DNA of 64,000 nucleotides from Odobenus rosmarus divergens (lineage: Eukaryota; Chordata; Mammalia; Carnivora; Odobenidae): contig NW_004451850.1 of assembly GCF_000321225.1 (NCBI RefSeq), positions 124,001 through 188,000 of the forward strand. The letters run 5' to 3'. Under the pieces are notes generated by a model. That model worked only from the letters and a program-made list of their open reading frames with translations. It was not told where the DNA came from and made no database searches. Positions 22,949-35,932 of the stretch are shown in pieces; within the stretch, counting starts at the first letter, position 1; each line of letters starts with the position of its first letter. The position numbers and the translations under genes were made by a program.

Positions 22949-23639
22949 ACTATTCCTGTAAGTATTCTTCAGGTTTGCTTTTTCTGGGGCACAGTAAATT
23001 ATTTGAACATAGTTTGATTCTCTTAAGGCTTGTTTTCAAGCTTTGCTAGGTAGAACCAGACATATATTTAGTCTGGGGCTAATTTTTTTCCACTAATAAG
23101 GTAATAAGTTACCTTGACTACGACATCTGATGCCTTGGGAATAATGACATTTTCTACCCTTTTGGTGGGCACATGAACTATTCCAAGCCCTGAGGGTTCT
23201 TTCCCTGGCCTTTAGTAGTTCTTTATACCAGTGTTCAGATGAAGAATGGAGGGGAAGCCTCGTAGACCTCTGGTCCTCTCTATTTAGCAGTTATCTCCTA
23301 TTTCCCTGCCCTGCAAATTCTAGACACCTTCACCATCCCCTCTGATTTTAACACTGTCTCCTCAAAAGACAACAGAGGCATTGTTTGGGTTTTCCCTCCC
23401 TGCACTGTGGCGGTGAAATTCTCGACAGGCCGTGAGTTTGAACTACGTCATTTACTTCTCTTCTGTCAGAGATCACTGCTTTGCTGCCTGTTGTACAATG
23501 TCGGAACAACTGTTGTTTCATATATTTTGTTCAGTAATTTAGTTGTTTAAGTTGGGAGGATAAATTTGCCATAAACATAAGCTTGACTATGCTTACTGTA
23601 TTTTTTAAAGCCCCCATAATTTTGAAAATATATATAAGA

Positions 23640-26310
23640 CTTTTAAAAAGCTAGATTTTTAAAAATAATCAAGTATAACTTCTAGAGAAGAAAAATAATA
23701 TAACCATGTTTAAGAGCTTTATGAACAGTTCATCAGTAGACATGATTGAAGAGAAAATTAGTAAATAGTAGAGAATTCAGAAGAAATTACATAGATGCAG
23801 GATTCATTTGCAGGACAGATTTTTCTATTTAGGTATAAAACATGAAAGAGAGGTTGAAGGGCATGCAAAGCTGTATGTGAAGGTTTAACATACATTTGAT
23901 CACAATTATCAAGAAGAGAGAAGGAAGAGAATGTGGCAGGCCAATATGTGAAAGATTAAAAGACAAAAAAATTCCAGGACAGAATAAAGACATCATTCCA
24001 CAAACTTAGGAAGACTGATGAATTCCTCATAGGATAAATATTGGAATCCACCAATGGGAACATTAGAGTAGAAATGCAGAACTCTAAAAACAAAGGGAAA
24101 ATAATACTAAGAGCAACATATAAAAAAGACCATCAGAGACATAACAGTCAGAATGACTTCTATAAAGAAAACACAGAAGACAGAGAAAGTGGAATGCTAT
24201 TTTCAATGTGTTAAAAAGAAATTACTGCTATCCTTGTATCCAGGGAAAACAACTTTAAGAATGAGATTAGGGGTACCAGCATGGCTCAGTTGGTTGAGCA
24301 TCTGACTTGATTTCAGCTCAGGTCATAATTTCAGGGTCATGAGATTGAGCCCAAATCAGGCTCTGGGCTGAGCGCATATCTGCTTGAGATTCTCTCCCTC
24401 TCCCTCTCCCTCTGCCCCTTCGCTGCTCTCTCTCTCTCTCAATAAATAAATAAAATCTAAAAAAAAAAAAAAAAAATGAAACTAAAATAAAGACATTTTC
24501 AAGCCAAAACAATGAAACAAATAAATAAGCATGGAGAGTTTACCAACACGAGATCCTAATTTTCTAGTTAAATTTTTAGAAAGTTACATCAGGGAGAAAA
24601 AAATGTAATCTCAGAACAGAAGTTCCAAGATACAAAATAATGAAAACTACAATAAAAAGGTGGTAAATGTGAGGATAAATCTAAATGAATGGTGACTAAA
24701 TAAAGTCATAATAATTATGTTTCATGCAATTACAAATGAGAATAAAAATAAAGGTCAATAATAATGTGTTATGAAGGGTGTTAGTGGAATTAAGGTGTTC
24801 AGATTACTCAAATTTTCCAGGAAGAAGATATAAATATTGATCAATTTTATAATTTGATACATTTGATATATCATTGTCATTTGCAGGGCAACAAATAACA
24901 GACCAGAAATACAATGGTAATTTTCAAGCGAGTCAATGAAAAAACAAAGAAAAGTAAGGATATTAATACACACCACCCCCCAAAAGAAGAAAAGAGAGAA
25001 ACAAATGAGAAATGGGGGAAAAGTTATAAGGTACAAAAAGCAGAAGTGTTCAATCCCATCTATCAAAAATTACATTAGTTACATATATTAACTGTGCCAC
25101 TAAAGAGGCCAAGATTGTTAGACTGGAAAAATAATGAAACCCAACTAAATGCTGTTTTTAATAAATTAATTCAAAATATAAGGATACTGAAAAGTTAAAA
25201 ATAAAAAAAGTAAGTTAGCATGTAAACACCACATTTAAGAAAGTCTATGTGCCTGTATTAATGCATGAAACAGACTTTTAATGAAAAGGTTGTTTTCACT
25301 AAGGGTCACATCACTACAATAAATGATGTAGTCATGACAAAGTTATAAAAATAATTTTGCATACATTTAATAATATAGGTTCAAAAATATATAGCAATAA
25401 TTAGCAGGAGGTAAAAATAAGCAAACATACAATCAGTGAAAAAATGCAAAATACAACTGTCAAAAATTGGCAAAACAAGAAGCACCAAGAATGTAGAAGA
25501 TTGAACTATCATAAACAAATTTTGCCCAATGGAAATATATAGCACTTGTACCCAATAGCTGTGGAACGCTCATTCTTTTCAAACACATGGAAAAAACTGA
25601 CCACTTGTGCCATAATTTTTTTCAAGCGATTTCAAAGATCTGACACCATACAGGACATGCAGTTAAACATGACCTCTTTAATAAGTGACAACAACAATGA
25701 AACAAAAATACTCCCATATGTTTGGCAGTTGACAAAAGGATTTCTAAATCCACTAGCCCAAGACAATAAAACACAATAGAATTTAGAAAATATTTTGAGG
25801 GAACAGTAATAAACAGTTTAAACAAAAACAGGTAAGATGGAGTTAAATAATACTTATCTGGAAAGGTACAGTTTCAAATGTGTATATTATAAAAGAAGAT
25901 AATTAATGAATAAGACATGTATCCCAAAAAGTTAAAAAAAAAAAAAAGAACAGCAAGACAAACTCAAAGAAAGCATTAAAAAAAGAAAAATAGAAGAAAA
26001 TGATGGAACACAAAACACACATACAACATGGTATCAATGAAACTGAAGCTTGATTTGACCAAGGAAATAAGAGATTAAGGCAAAAATAACCAGTACCTAT
26101 CTAAATCACACTTTATCCCTTCAAGGGAAAAGCAAAATATTAATAGGTGAGAAAGTAACTGCTTTTTGAGAAAAAAAAAGGTGTTATGGAGAGATTATTT
26201 TGATAATGAATATTTTGAAAATATTCCAATATTCCTGTGACAATGTGGGTTTTTTTGCTCAAAATTATGTTACCTATAAAAACCTACCTAATTTCATGCT
26301 TTAAAAATTT
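23640..26310 (+). mobile_element. Ancient L1 (L1ME/HAL1-like), sense
   Basis: Ordered matches to old L1 in sense: an ORF1 C-terminal-like zone ('AGAGCAACATATAAAAAAG', 'TATCCAGGGAAAACAAC'), an inter-ORF zone ('GAGGATAAATCTAAATGAAT'), then the start of ORF2 endonuclease ('TTCTTTTCAAACACATGG' near 25573, 'AATAAAACACAATAGAATTT' near 25767). It is very diverged, with no long open frame. A sense SINE at 24269-24475 interrupts it. Whether it is L1ME or a HAL1-type element is not resolved. Confidence 0.6.
24269..24475 (+). mobile_element. Can-SINE, sense, older type
   Basis: Head 'GGGTACCAGCATGGCTCAG', box B-like 'GAGATTGAGCCC', CT-rich body and AATAAATAAATAAAATC tail with a long A run. Flanks AATGAGATTA and AATGAAACTA look like a decayed TSD. 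More diverged from the common head than most copies here. Confidence 0.88.
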
Positions 26311-27795
26311 TCAAAAGAAGGACTACTGAAAAAAAATGGCAGCGTAGAAAGATCCTAAGTTCATCTTGTCTAACAGACACATGGAGATAACAGCCCCATC
26401 AGTGCAACTAACCCAGAAAACTACCCATAAGGCTGGCAGAACAGAATTTCCACAGTTAATTGTAGAGGAGGCCTCATCAAAAAGAGTAGGAGGAGCAGAC
26501 ACATGGTGAAAACTCCCTATAAGACTAATCACAAACAGGAGGGACACCATAAGCATGGAGAAGGGAGGGGAGCAGACACCATACCAGGTACCCCAGACAC
26601 AGGACCTCAACTGGGAAAACTGGTCCCATGTCATTTTGCTATGAAAACCAGTGGGGCTTAACTTCTCAAGTTTTTATCACTGAGATACAGCATTCTATGC
26701 TGTATCTAGCACCCGTCTGAAAAACACCTCTGATATATGTGAAAGAGATTTATTTACTAATCTCAAAACATGCAGTGGAGGGGCAGGGATCTTTAGGAGA
26801 CTTCTCCAAGAACAAAAGAGCTGACAGGTACCATTTCTCCCCACCCTCTCACCCTAAGCCTAGATGATTGGACACCTGTGGAAAACAGCTCCAACACCCT
26901 CCACCTATCTTGCTAATACCATGCACCCTGCTTGAGTTCTCTTGCAGATCTGCCCTATACAACAAGCTCTACTTAAGAGGATTCCATCTAAAGTGACTCC
27001 TGCCATATCCCATCTTGCAGGCAGCCCTGGCAGGGACCAGCACCATTTCAAAGTGACCCCTGCCCTAAGGAGAAGGGAAGATAACCACACACACCAGTTT
27101 GACTGCAGCCCCAGCAGACAGGGGGCACACATCTGATCTGACTGCCGGCCCTACCCAGCAACAAAAACTTCTCAAAGGACAGCAACTTGGAGGGAGCCCC
27201 ACAGTTCCAGGTCACTGCAGCCTGGGCAAACTGGGGGTAGGCATCTGGTGTGACTGCAGGCCCCGTCTACCAATGACAGCCTCAGTGGACAATGCAGTGA
27301 CAGCGCCCTACTAATCAATGTCATCATGGCCCCAGCAAACAGGCATTTGACTGTTGACAATGCCCAAGTACAAACCCATGGCAGTCCCCAAATGGTCCCC
27401 TAAGAGCACAGGGACAAAACCATGCCCACAAGAGGCAAAATGGGCCATTGCAACCAACTGGACTGATGGCAATGATGCTCAGCCAATACAGTAGGGTGCA
27501 TGCAACCCACACAGGAGACACCCCTGAAGTGGCTGGCTCTGGTAAATAGGGGACATTGTGCTACAGGTCACCACAGGATCTCTTTTTTAAAAGGTCACAA
27601 CTTTGAAGATGACGAGATGTAGCTGACTTTCCTAATACGTAGAAACAAACACAGAGCACCGGACAGAATGAGGAGACAGAAAAACATGTCACAAAAGAAA
27701 TAATAGGACCACAGCAAAAGAACTAAAAGAAACAGGGGTAAGCAATATGTCTGACAAAGAATTAAAAGTAATGGTCATTAACATACTCACAGGAC

Positions 27796-28239
27796 TTGAG
27801 AAAAGAATGGAATATCTCAATGAGACTTTCAACAAAGAGAGAAAATATAAAAAAGAACCAATCAGAGATGAATAACTCAATAACTAAAATTAAAAATACA
27901 CTAGAGGGAATCAATAGCAGACTAGAGGAAGCAGAACAGACTAGTGAGATCAAAGATGGAGTAATAGAAAGCAACCAAGCTGAAGAGCAAAAAGAGAAAA
28001 GAATAATAAAAAATGAGAATATGTTAAAGGAGCTCAGCGATACCATCAAGTGTAATAACATTCACATTATAGGTTTCCCAGGAGAAGAAAGAAAAAGGAA
28101 GGCAGAAAATTTATTTGAAGAAATATTAGATGAAAACTTCCCTAATCTGGAGAATAAAACAGACATGCAGATGAAGCAGACAGAGAATCCAAAACAAAAT
28201 CAATACAAGGACGTCCACACCAAGACACATAATAATTAA
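27796..28239 (+). pseudogene. L1 ORF1p remnant
   Basis: Frame of 147 codons. The first two thirds are rich in E, K, N and Q with a heptad-like pattern ('RLEEAEQTSEIKDGVIE'), as in the L1 ORF1p coiled coil. Then comes the RRM-like core start 'NIHIIGFPGEE' and 'ENLFEEILDENFPNL'. ORF1p is the trimeric RNA-binding chaperone of L1. The frame breaks after 'KTHNN', and the C-terminal domain follows in other frames to about 28540. The upstream part of ORF1 is also in another frame. It is a decayed mobile-element gene, not a host gene. Confidence 0.85.
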
Positions 28240-30197
28240 AATGGCAGAAAAAAAGTGATAGAGAATTTTAAAAGCACCAAAAGAAAAGAAAACAGTTACA
28301 TATAAGGGAAAATCCATAAAGTTTTCAGGATTTTTCAGCAGAAATTTTGCAGGCCAGAAGAAAGTGGCATAATATATTCAAAGTGCTGAAAGGAAAAAAA
28401 CCTGCAACCAAGAATACTCGATCCAGTAAGACTATCATCAGAATAGGAGAGATAACAAGTTTCCTAGACAAATAAAAGTTAAAGGAATTCATCACAGCTA
28501 AACCAGCCTTACAAGAAACCTTAAGGAAAATTCTTTGACTAGAAAGACAAGGCCATAATGAGAAATAAGAAAACAAGGAAAGTAAAATTTCATAGGTAAA
28601 TACAAACATAGTAAGAGTAATCACTTATAAAGCCAGTACAGAAGTTAAAACATAAAAGTAGTAAAATCAATTATATCTATAAAAAGCAGTCAAGGGATTC
28701 ACAAATATAAGAATATAAAGTATATACCTAAAACATGGGAGAAGGGGAGTCAAAATTTAGTGCTTTTAGAATGGGTTCAAACTTAAGTGACCATAAATTT
28801 AATATAGACTGCGATATGCATAAGATGTTTATATGAGACTAATGGTAACCACAAATCAAAAACCTGTAATATTGATGCAAAAAATAAAGAGAAAAAATTC
28901 AAACATATCACTAAAGAAAGCTACCAAACCACAAGTGAAGAGAACAAGATAAGAAAGGAACAGAGAAGAACTACAAAAATAGCTGTAAAATAAGTAACAA
29001 AATGGCAATAAGCACATAGCTATCAATAATTACTTTGAATGTAAGCAGACTAAATGTTCCAATCAAAAGACATAGGGTGAAGGAGTAGATAAAAAGCAAG
29101 ATGCATCTATACGCTGCCTAAAAGACACTCATTTCAGACCTAAAGACACATGCAGACTGAAAGTAAAGGGATGGGAAAACACACTATACAGAAAGAAGCA
29201 ACAAGAAAGGTGAGGTAGCAATCAATACTCATATCAGACAAAACAGACTTTAAAACAAAGATTGTAACAAGAGACAAAGACACTATATAATCATACAGGG
29301 AACAAACCAACAAGAAGACATAACAACTGTAAGTATTTATGCACCCAATAAGGGAGCACCTAAATACATAAGGCAGCTATTAACAGACACAAAGGAAGAA
29401 ACTGACAGTAATACAATGATAGTATGGGACTTTAATGCCCCACTAACATCACTGAATAGATCATCCAGATAGAAAAATCAACAAGGAAACAGTGGCTTTG
29501 AATGCAGTGAACCAGATGGATGTAACAGATATATTCACAACATTCCATCCAAAACCAACAAAATACACATTCTTTTCAAGTGCACATGTAACATTCTCCC
29601 GAGTAGATCACATGTTAGACCACAAAACAAGTCTCAAAAAATTCAGAAAGACTGAAATTATATCATGCAATTTTTCCAACCATAATGGTATGAAAATAGA
29701 ATTCAATCACAAGAAAAAAATCTGAAAAGAACACAAATACATGGGGACTAGATAACATGCTACTAAACAATGAATGGGTCAACCAAGAAATCAAAGAGAA
29801 AATTTTAAAAATACATGGAAACATAAAAATGAAAACACAATGGTCCAAAATCTTTGGGATTCAGCAAAACCTGTTCTAAGAGGGAAGATTATAGCAGTAT
29901 GGCCCTACCTCAAGAAATAAGGAAAAGCTCAAATAAACAACCTAACATTACATCTAAAGGAGCTAGAAAAAAAGAACAAAGTCTATAGAAGGAAGGAAAT
30001 CATAGAGATTAGAGCAGAAACACATGAAAGAGGAGCTGGTTCTTTGAAGAGAGCAACAAAATTGATAAAACTTTAGCCAGATTCATCAATAAAAAAAGAG
30101 ACATGACTCAAATCAATCAAATCAGAATGGAAGAGGGAGAGGTAACAACCAACAATACAGAAACACACAGGATTATAATATGAAATAATACAAGCCA

Positions 30198-30394
30198 GGG
30201 TGCCTGCGTGGCTCAGTTGGTTAAGCGACTGCCTTCGGCTCCGGTCATGATCCTGGAGTCCCGGGATCAAGTCCCACATCGGGCTTCCTGCTCAGCAGGG
30301 AGTCTGCTTCTCCCTCTGACCCTCTTCCCTCTCGTGCTTTCTATCTCTCATTCTCTCTCCCTCTCAAATAAATAAATAAAATCTTAAAAAAAAA
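30198..30394 (+). mobile_element. Can-SINE, sense, in L1 ORF2
   Basis: Head 'GGTGCCTGCGTGGCTCAG', tail AAATAAATAAATAAAATC plus A run. Perfect 16-bp TSD GAAATAATACAAGCCA at 30182-30197 and 30395-30410: one of the cleanest insertions in the window. Confidence 0.97.
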
Positions 30395-30820
30395 GAAATA
30401 ATACAAGCCAATAAATTGGACAGCCTAGAAGAAATGAATAAATTCCTAGAAACCTATAACTCTCCAAAAGTGAATTAGGAAGAAATACAGAAAATCTGTA
30501 CAAATTACTAGCAATGAAATTAAATCAATAATAAAAAAAAAAAACTCACAACAAACAGAAGTCCAGGACCAGACAGCTTCACAGGTGAATTCTACCAAAC
30601 ATTTAAAGAAGAGTTAATATCTATCTCCTCAAAACTATTCCAAAAAATAGAAGAGGAAGAAAAACTTCCAAATTCATTGTATGAAGCCAACAATACCCTG
30701 ATACCAGAACCAGATAAAGACACCACAAAAAAAGAAAACTACAAGTCAATGTCTCTGATGAACACAGATGCAAAAATTCTCAACAAAATAACAAGGAAAC
30801 CAAATCCAACAATACATTAA

Positions 30821-30850
30821 AAAGTGTGATCAAGTGTGATCAAGTGTGAT
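30821..30850 (+). repeat. Three tandem 10-mers in L1 ORF2
   Basis: Three near-identical copies of a CAAGTGTGAT unit (first copy AAAGTGTGAT), where other L1s have one 'gatcaagtgggat' segment. A small local expansion. Confidence 0.85.
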
Positions 30851-31570
30851 TTACTCTGGGGATGCAAAGATGGTTCAATATTCACAAATCAATCAACATG
30901 ATACAACACATTAACAAGAGAAAGGCTAATAACCATATGATCATTTTTCAATAGATGCAGGAAAAGCATTTGACAAAGTACAACAACCTTTCATGATAAA
31001 ACTCTTAACAAAGTATGGTTACAGGGAACATACCTCAATATAATAAAGGCCACATATGAAAAACCCACAGTGAACATCATGCTTAATGGTGAAAAACAGG
31101 AGAATTTTTCCTCTAAGATCAGCAAGGAGACAAGGATGTCCACTCTCACCACTTTCATTCAGCATAGTACAGCATATATCAAAACCATAGCAATCAGACA
31201 AGAAAAAAGAAGAAAGGCATCCAAAGTGATAAGAAGTAAAACTTCCACTCTTTGCAGATGACCTGATATGATATATAGAAAACCCTAAAGACTCAACCTA
31301 ATAACTACTAGAACTAATAAAGAAATTTAGTAAAGTCACAGGATACAAAATTAATACCCAGAAATGTGTTGCATTTTTATGTATTAATAATTAAGTAGCA
31401 GAAAGAGAAATTAAGAAAACAATCCTATTTATAATTGTACCAAAAAAATACCTAGGAATAAACTTTGCCAAGGAAGTGAAAGACCTGTACTCTGATTAAA
31501 AAACAAACAAACAAACAAAAAACACTGATGAAAGAAATGGAAGATGACACAAACAAATGGAAAGATATTC

Positions 31571-31777
31571 CGGGGCACCTGGGTGGCTCAGTCGGTTAAG
31601 CGTGTGCCTTCGGCTCAGGTCGTGATCCCAGGGTCCTGGGATCGAGCCCCACATGGGGCTCCCTGCTCAGCGTGAAGCCTGCTTCTCCCTCTCCCACTCC
31701 CCCTCCTTGTGTTCCCTCTCTCGCTGTCTCTCTCTCTGTCACATAAATAAATAAAATTTAAAAAAATAAAAAAAAGT
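31571..31777 (+). mobile_element. Can-SINE, sense, in L1 ORF2
   Basis: Typical head 'GGGGCACCTGGGTGGCTCAG', body ending CTCTCTCTGTC and tail ACATAAATAAATAAAATT. It splits the L1 segment 'ggaaagatattccatgctcatgg' seen uninterrupted at 41735-41755. TSD poorly resolved in A-rich sequence. Confidence 0.93.
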
Positions 31778-32280
31778 CCATGCTCATGGATTAGATAAAC
31801 CAATATTGTTAATATGTCCATACTACCCAAAGCAATCTACAGGTTCAGTGCAATCTCTATCAAAATACCAACATCATTTTTCACAGGGAACCACAAAAGC
31901 CAAAGCAAACTAGGAAAAGAAAAACAAAGCTGGAGGTTATAAAAATCTCAGATTTCGAATTATACTGCAAAGCTGTAGTAATCAAAAACAATATGGTCCC
32001 ATCCAAAAATAGACACAGAGATCAACGAAACAGGACAGAGAGCTCAGAAATAAAACCACAATTTTATAGTCAACTAATTTATGACATAACTGGCAAGAAT
32101 ATACAATGGGGAAGAGTCCCTTCAACAAATGGTATTGGGAAAACTGGACACATACATGCAAAAGAAGGGAACTGGACCATTTTCTGATGCCATACACACA
32201 AAAAAACACTAAAGAGATTAAAGACTTAAATGTGAGACCCGAAACCATAAAATTCCTAGAAGAAAGTATAAGTAGTAATT

Positions 32281-32474
32281 AGTAGTAATTTTTTAAAGAT
32301 TTTATTTATTTGCTTGAGAGAGGGAGAGAGCACGAGGGAGAGAGCACAGAGGGAAAGGGAGAAACAGAATCCCCGCTGAGCAGGGAGCCTGATGCAGGGC
32401 TCAATCCCAGGTCTCTGAAATCATGACCTGAACCGAAGGCTGATGCTTAACCTACTGAGCCACCTAGGAGCCCC
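32281..32474 (-). mobile_element. Can-SINE, antisense, in L1 ORF2
   Basis: Tail complement 'TTTTTTAAAGATTTTATTTA', head complement 'GAGCCACCTAGGAGCCCC'. Perfect 14-bp TSD TATAAGTAGTAATT at 32267-32280 and 32475-32488. Confidence 0.95.
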
Positions 32475-33659
32475 TATAAGTAGTAATTTTTTTAACACCA
32501 GCCATAGAAACATTTTTCTATGCATGTCTCCTCTGGTAAGGGAAAAAAATCAAAATTTAACTATTGGGACTCCTGCAAAATAACAAACTTTTGCACAGTG
32601 AAAGAAACCATCAACAAAACAAAAAGACAACCTACCAAATGGGAGAAGATATTTGAAAATGATACACCTGATAAAGGATTAATATCCAAAATATATAAAG
32701 AACTTATACAACTCAACAACAAAAAGACCCATAAAAACCAAACAATCCAACTAAAAAATGGGTGGAGGACCCAAATAGACATTTTTCCAAAGAACACATA
32801 CAGTTGGCCAATAGACTCATGAAAAGTTGCTCAACATCATGAATCATCAGGGAAATGCAAATCAAATCCACAATGAGATAGCACCTTAAACCTGTCAGAA
32901 TGGCTAAGATCAAAACACAAAAAATAACAAGTGTTGGCAAGGATGTAGAGAAAATGCCCTGCTTGTGAGAATGCAAATTGATGCAGTCACTGTGTAAAAC
33001 AGTATGGAAGTTCCTCAAAAAATTAAGAATAGAATTACCATAAGATCCAGTAATGGCATTACTAGGTATTTACCCAAAGAAAACAAAAACACTAATTTGA
33101 AAAGATAGCACCTCTGTTTACTGCAGCATTGACTACTGTAGTAGTCATGATATGGTAGCAACCCAAGTGTCCAACCATAGAAGAATGGATAAAGGATATT
33201 TGGTTATATATACAATGGAGTATTACTCAGCCATAAAAAAGAATGAAATATTGCTATTTACAACAACATGGATGGACTTAGAGGGTATAATGTTGAATCA
33301 AATAAGTCAGAGAAAGACTTCACTCATATGTGGAATCTATGAAACAGCACAAATGAACAAAGAAAAAAAAGACAAACAAAAATCCAGACTCCTAAATACA
33401 GAGAACTGGTGGTTGCCAGAGAGGAGGTGGGTGTAGGGATGGATGAAATAGATAAAAGGGGATTAAGAGTACACCTGATGAGCACTGAGTAATTTATAGA
33501 ATCGTTGAATCATTACACTGTATACCTGAAACTAATATAACACTGTATGTTAATTATACTTGAATACAAAAATGAAATTGTAAAACATTTTCTCAACAGA
33601 AACTTTGAACTTTTTGGTAGATAAAGTTAAAAGTATTATTGTTAATAAGTAGAAATTAA

Positions 33660-33860
33660 AGGGCGCCTGGGACTCAGTCGTTACGCATCTGCCTTCGGCT
33701 TGGGGAATGGTCCCGGGGTCCTGGGATCGAGCCCCGTGTCGGGCTCCCTGTTCGGTGGGAAGCCTGCTTCTCCCTCTCCCACTCCCCCTGCTTGTGTTCC
33801 TGCTCTCGCTATCTCGCTATCTCGCTCTCTGTCAAATAAATAAATAAAAATCTTTTAAAA
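33660..33860 (+). mobile_element. Can-SINE, sense
   Basis: Head 'GGGCGCCTGGGACTCAGTCG' lacks a few bases of the usual 'gggtggctcag'. TSD AAGTAGAAATTAA at 33647-33659 and 33861-33873 (one mismatch). A TATCTCGC duplication sits in the CT-rich part. Confidence 0.94.
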
Positions 33861-33944
33861 AAGTGGAAATTAATATCTTAATTTTATAAGCACATCTAGG
33901 GACCTCATTCAGGTTTCAATAATTTTGTGAAATATATTTTTCTA

Positions 33945-34066
33945 CTCACTAGATGGCAATGATATCTCCCCCTTCCACTCCATTAAGACAACCAAAAATA
34001 TCTACAGATATTGCCAGATGTCGAGTTGGGGGTAAAATCACCTCTGGCTGAAAATCACTGAGCAAC
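33945..34066 (-). mobile_element. MER20-like hAT-Charlie fragment, antisense
   Basis: 'CACTAGATGGCAATGATATC', 'CAACCAAAAATATCTACAG', 'ATATTGCCAGATGTCGAG' and 'GGCTGAAAATCACTGAG' fit the MER20 antisense consensus, including the terminal 'gagaaccactg'-like end. About half of the element is present. Confidence 0.72.
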
Positions 34067-35767
34067 AATGTTGATTTCAGTATTGTTTTTAAAAACTAAA
34101 AATTATAAATAATATAAACATTCCCAAATAGGTGTTGATTAACAAATTATTACAAATTCACTAGGTGGACTACATATCTAACATGTGAATTGCATAATAT
34201 TCAAGCTAATGTTATTTACAGTAAACTTGCTTGTTTGAAATTCTATTTTTCCCTGCCTTTCAGACATTTTGCAAAGATTCATTTGTATATTTCCTTTTCT
34301 AAATTTTGCAGCAAGATCATAAGAGCAGAATCCATTATTCAACGTTGATTTTACTTAGCAATAACTGGATCTGTGTTTGTTTCAAATGCTCATAATCACT
34401 GCTAACTGCATTCTGAGAGCCCTGGTGGGTCTGACTATTTAATCATCTTTATTTCTCAGGCGATCATCTTCTTAGCCTTTATTTGCCATAACTTCCTCAA
34501 GGTTTGCTTGAGTAGCACCAATTCTAGCAGCCCCTCAACATGACTATGGGCTATTTAATTATGAATTGAAAAATTGAGCCTGTTAGCATGAAATAAAGAG
34601 CAACAATTCTCTCCCTAAACCTCCAAGGGATGCACAAAACTTTAAATGTTGTGTGGGAGGCCTCCACAGAAACATAATATATACTGCTTCAAAAATCATG
34701 GCGACCCCTAAAGACATTTAAATCAAACTGCACTAACATCTGGTTTACCATAAATCAAAATTTAGATGCTATGTTTAAAGGGTCATTTGCTGTTTAAAGG
34801 AAGAATTTTAACGAAGGAAATATTTAAAAATTGTGGGCGTCAACTAGAAACACTCCCCTGATAACCTCACCATACATTTATTCTCATGACGTATCTTTTC
34901 ATCCCAGGAGATGCTAACCTATTTTGGATAACTTGGAAATCCCTTTCCTCTGGAGCACTGACAAGACGACTCTCTTGATATTTAGCAAAAAGCTATAGAT
35001 CTTGGATTGAACTAAAGTAGACTTACTTTACCTTTATCAGCAATGTGCAAACTTACTATGTTGCTGAAATATCAGTGTCAACAGTAACAAGCTTCCCCAG
35101 TATTCCAATGGGTCATTTCACAAAGTAAAATAAATTTGAAAAAGAAACAATGCAATTTTTACTCATGATAGACTCAGACTTTGCAGTTTGATTGTTACTG
35201 AAATTTATTGCAACAGACTCAACTTTATTTTCTGCCTACTTTTTGAAAAGGACGTATCTCTAAATGCCTATTCAAAAGTCATAAACTCAGTGCTTAAATA
35301 TTTTTCTACGTTTCACCTTCATCTGTGAGAAGCAACCAGGAGAATCTGTAGAACTAAAACTACCTTGCTTGTTAATAAGCAGTAACTTGGACACTCTTCT
35401 TAGCACAGAGCATTTTAATAGGGCCTTTGACAGTGGTGGCAAGTTAAAGAACAGATGGGCAGGGAGGACAAGAAGGGCCCCACTTTGACAGTGTTATTCC
35501 AGACAGAGACATCTAATGAGTAACAAATAGAAAGGCACAGGACAGCTCTGAAGCTAATTCTTGCCCTAGTGGAAAACCACTTCACAAACATATTTGAAGC
35601 TTCTTCAACTTCTTGCTCTTTTTTTCTCATCTTCGGTTCATTTCATTTTCATAGTAAAACAGAGTCGGGGAACTGAAGACAAAGATAATGAAGGGGAGGA
35701 AATGGCATCATAGGTTATAATATGTACACTGTGCTCTTTGAACCCACTTCTCACAACCAGATGGCTT
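34067..35767. other. Unassigned sequence
   Basis: About 1.7 kb with no SINE, L1 or recognisable gene; frames do not exceed about 71 codons. A candidate for unique, older sequence, but conservation cannot be judged from one genome. Confidence 0.4.
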
Positions 35768-35932
35768 GTTAAACAGTGATTTCCAAAATTAATTGTGTAC
35801 ACATCATCTGGGGATCTTGTTAAAATGTATATTCTCATTATGTCTGGAATGGGGCCTAAGATTCTGCATTCCTGATAAGCTCCCTAGTGCTGCTGCCGCT
35901 GCCGCTGCTGGCCTGGGGACCACCCCTCAAAT
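35768..35932 (+). mobile_element. MER5A-like hAT-Charlie element
   Basis: 'CACATCATCTGGGGATCTTG', 'TTAAAATGTATATTCTC', 'GGGGCCTAAGATTCTGCATT' and 'TGGCCTGGGGACCACCCC' match the MER5A layout. A small CTGCTGCCGCTGCCGCTGC expansion at about 35889-35908 replaces the usual single 'gatgctgctgg'. Confidence 0.68.

Larger units (their letters stand above)
20629..23600 (-). mobile_element. Ancient L1M 5' region, antisense, with nested insertions
   Basis: The pieces 20629-20876, 21104-21427, 21624-21650 and 22614-23600 read as one antisense L1M 5' region. Right-hand landmarks are 'TTTTTCTCCTCATTATAAG', 'CTTTGCATTGCCTAATAATT', 'GCTAGGTAGAACCAGAC', 'CCGTGAGTTTGAACTACG', 'AGAGATCACTGCTTTGCTGC' and 'TTTCATATATTTTGTTCAG'. 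Two antisense SINEs and one 5'-inverted L1 were inserted later. An AT microsatellite lies at 22867-22948. It is non-coding now. The left boundary and subfamily are uncertain. Confidence 0.72.
26330..33590 (+). mobile_element. Near-full-length but broken L1, sense
   Basis: Starts with 'AAAATGGCAGCGTAGAAAG', an L1 5' terminus. The 5' UTR spans about 26330-27590, ORF1 about 27700-28540, ORF2 about 28980-33350 and the 3' UTR ends at about 33590. An ORF1p remnant of 147 codons is open at 27796-28239, with coiled-coil-like residues followed by 'NIHIIGFPGEE' and 'ENLFEEIL' typical of L1 ORF1p. ORF2 keeps an RT catalytic F-A-D-D at 31251-31262, and its endonuclease 'SDH' is mutated to S-N-H near 29676. 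Many stops and frameshifts make it inactive. Three SINEs interrupt it (30198, 31571, 32281). Without them it is about 6.6 kb, close to full length. A poorly preserved TSD may flank it (ATTTTC-type sequence on both sides). Confidence 0.87.

Noticed and set aside
28873..29030. Possible second host-gene retrocopy in the inter-ORF region
   Set aside because: The sequence matches the normal L1 inter-ORF and ORF2 start seen also at about 39000-39180.
30198..30270. tRNA-like heads with A/B-box-like motifs
   Set aside because: They are the tRNA-Lys-derived heads of Can-SINEs; no intact tRNA cloverleaf gene was seen.
35889..35908. CTG/CCG triplet run as a coding or disease-type repeat
   Set aside because: Only about six triplets inside a MER5A-like element, with no open gene around it.
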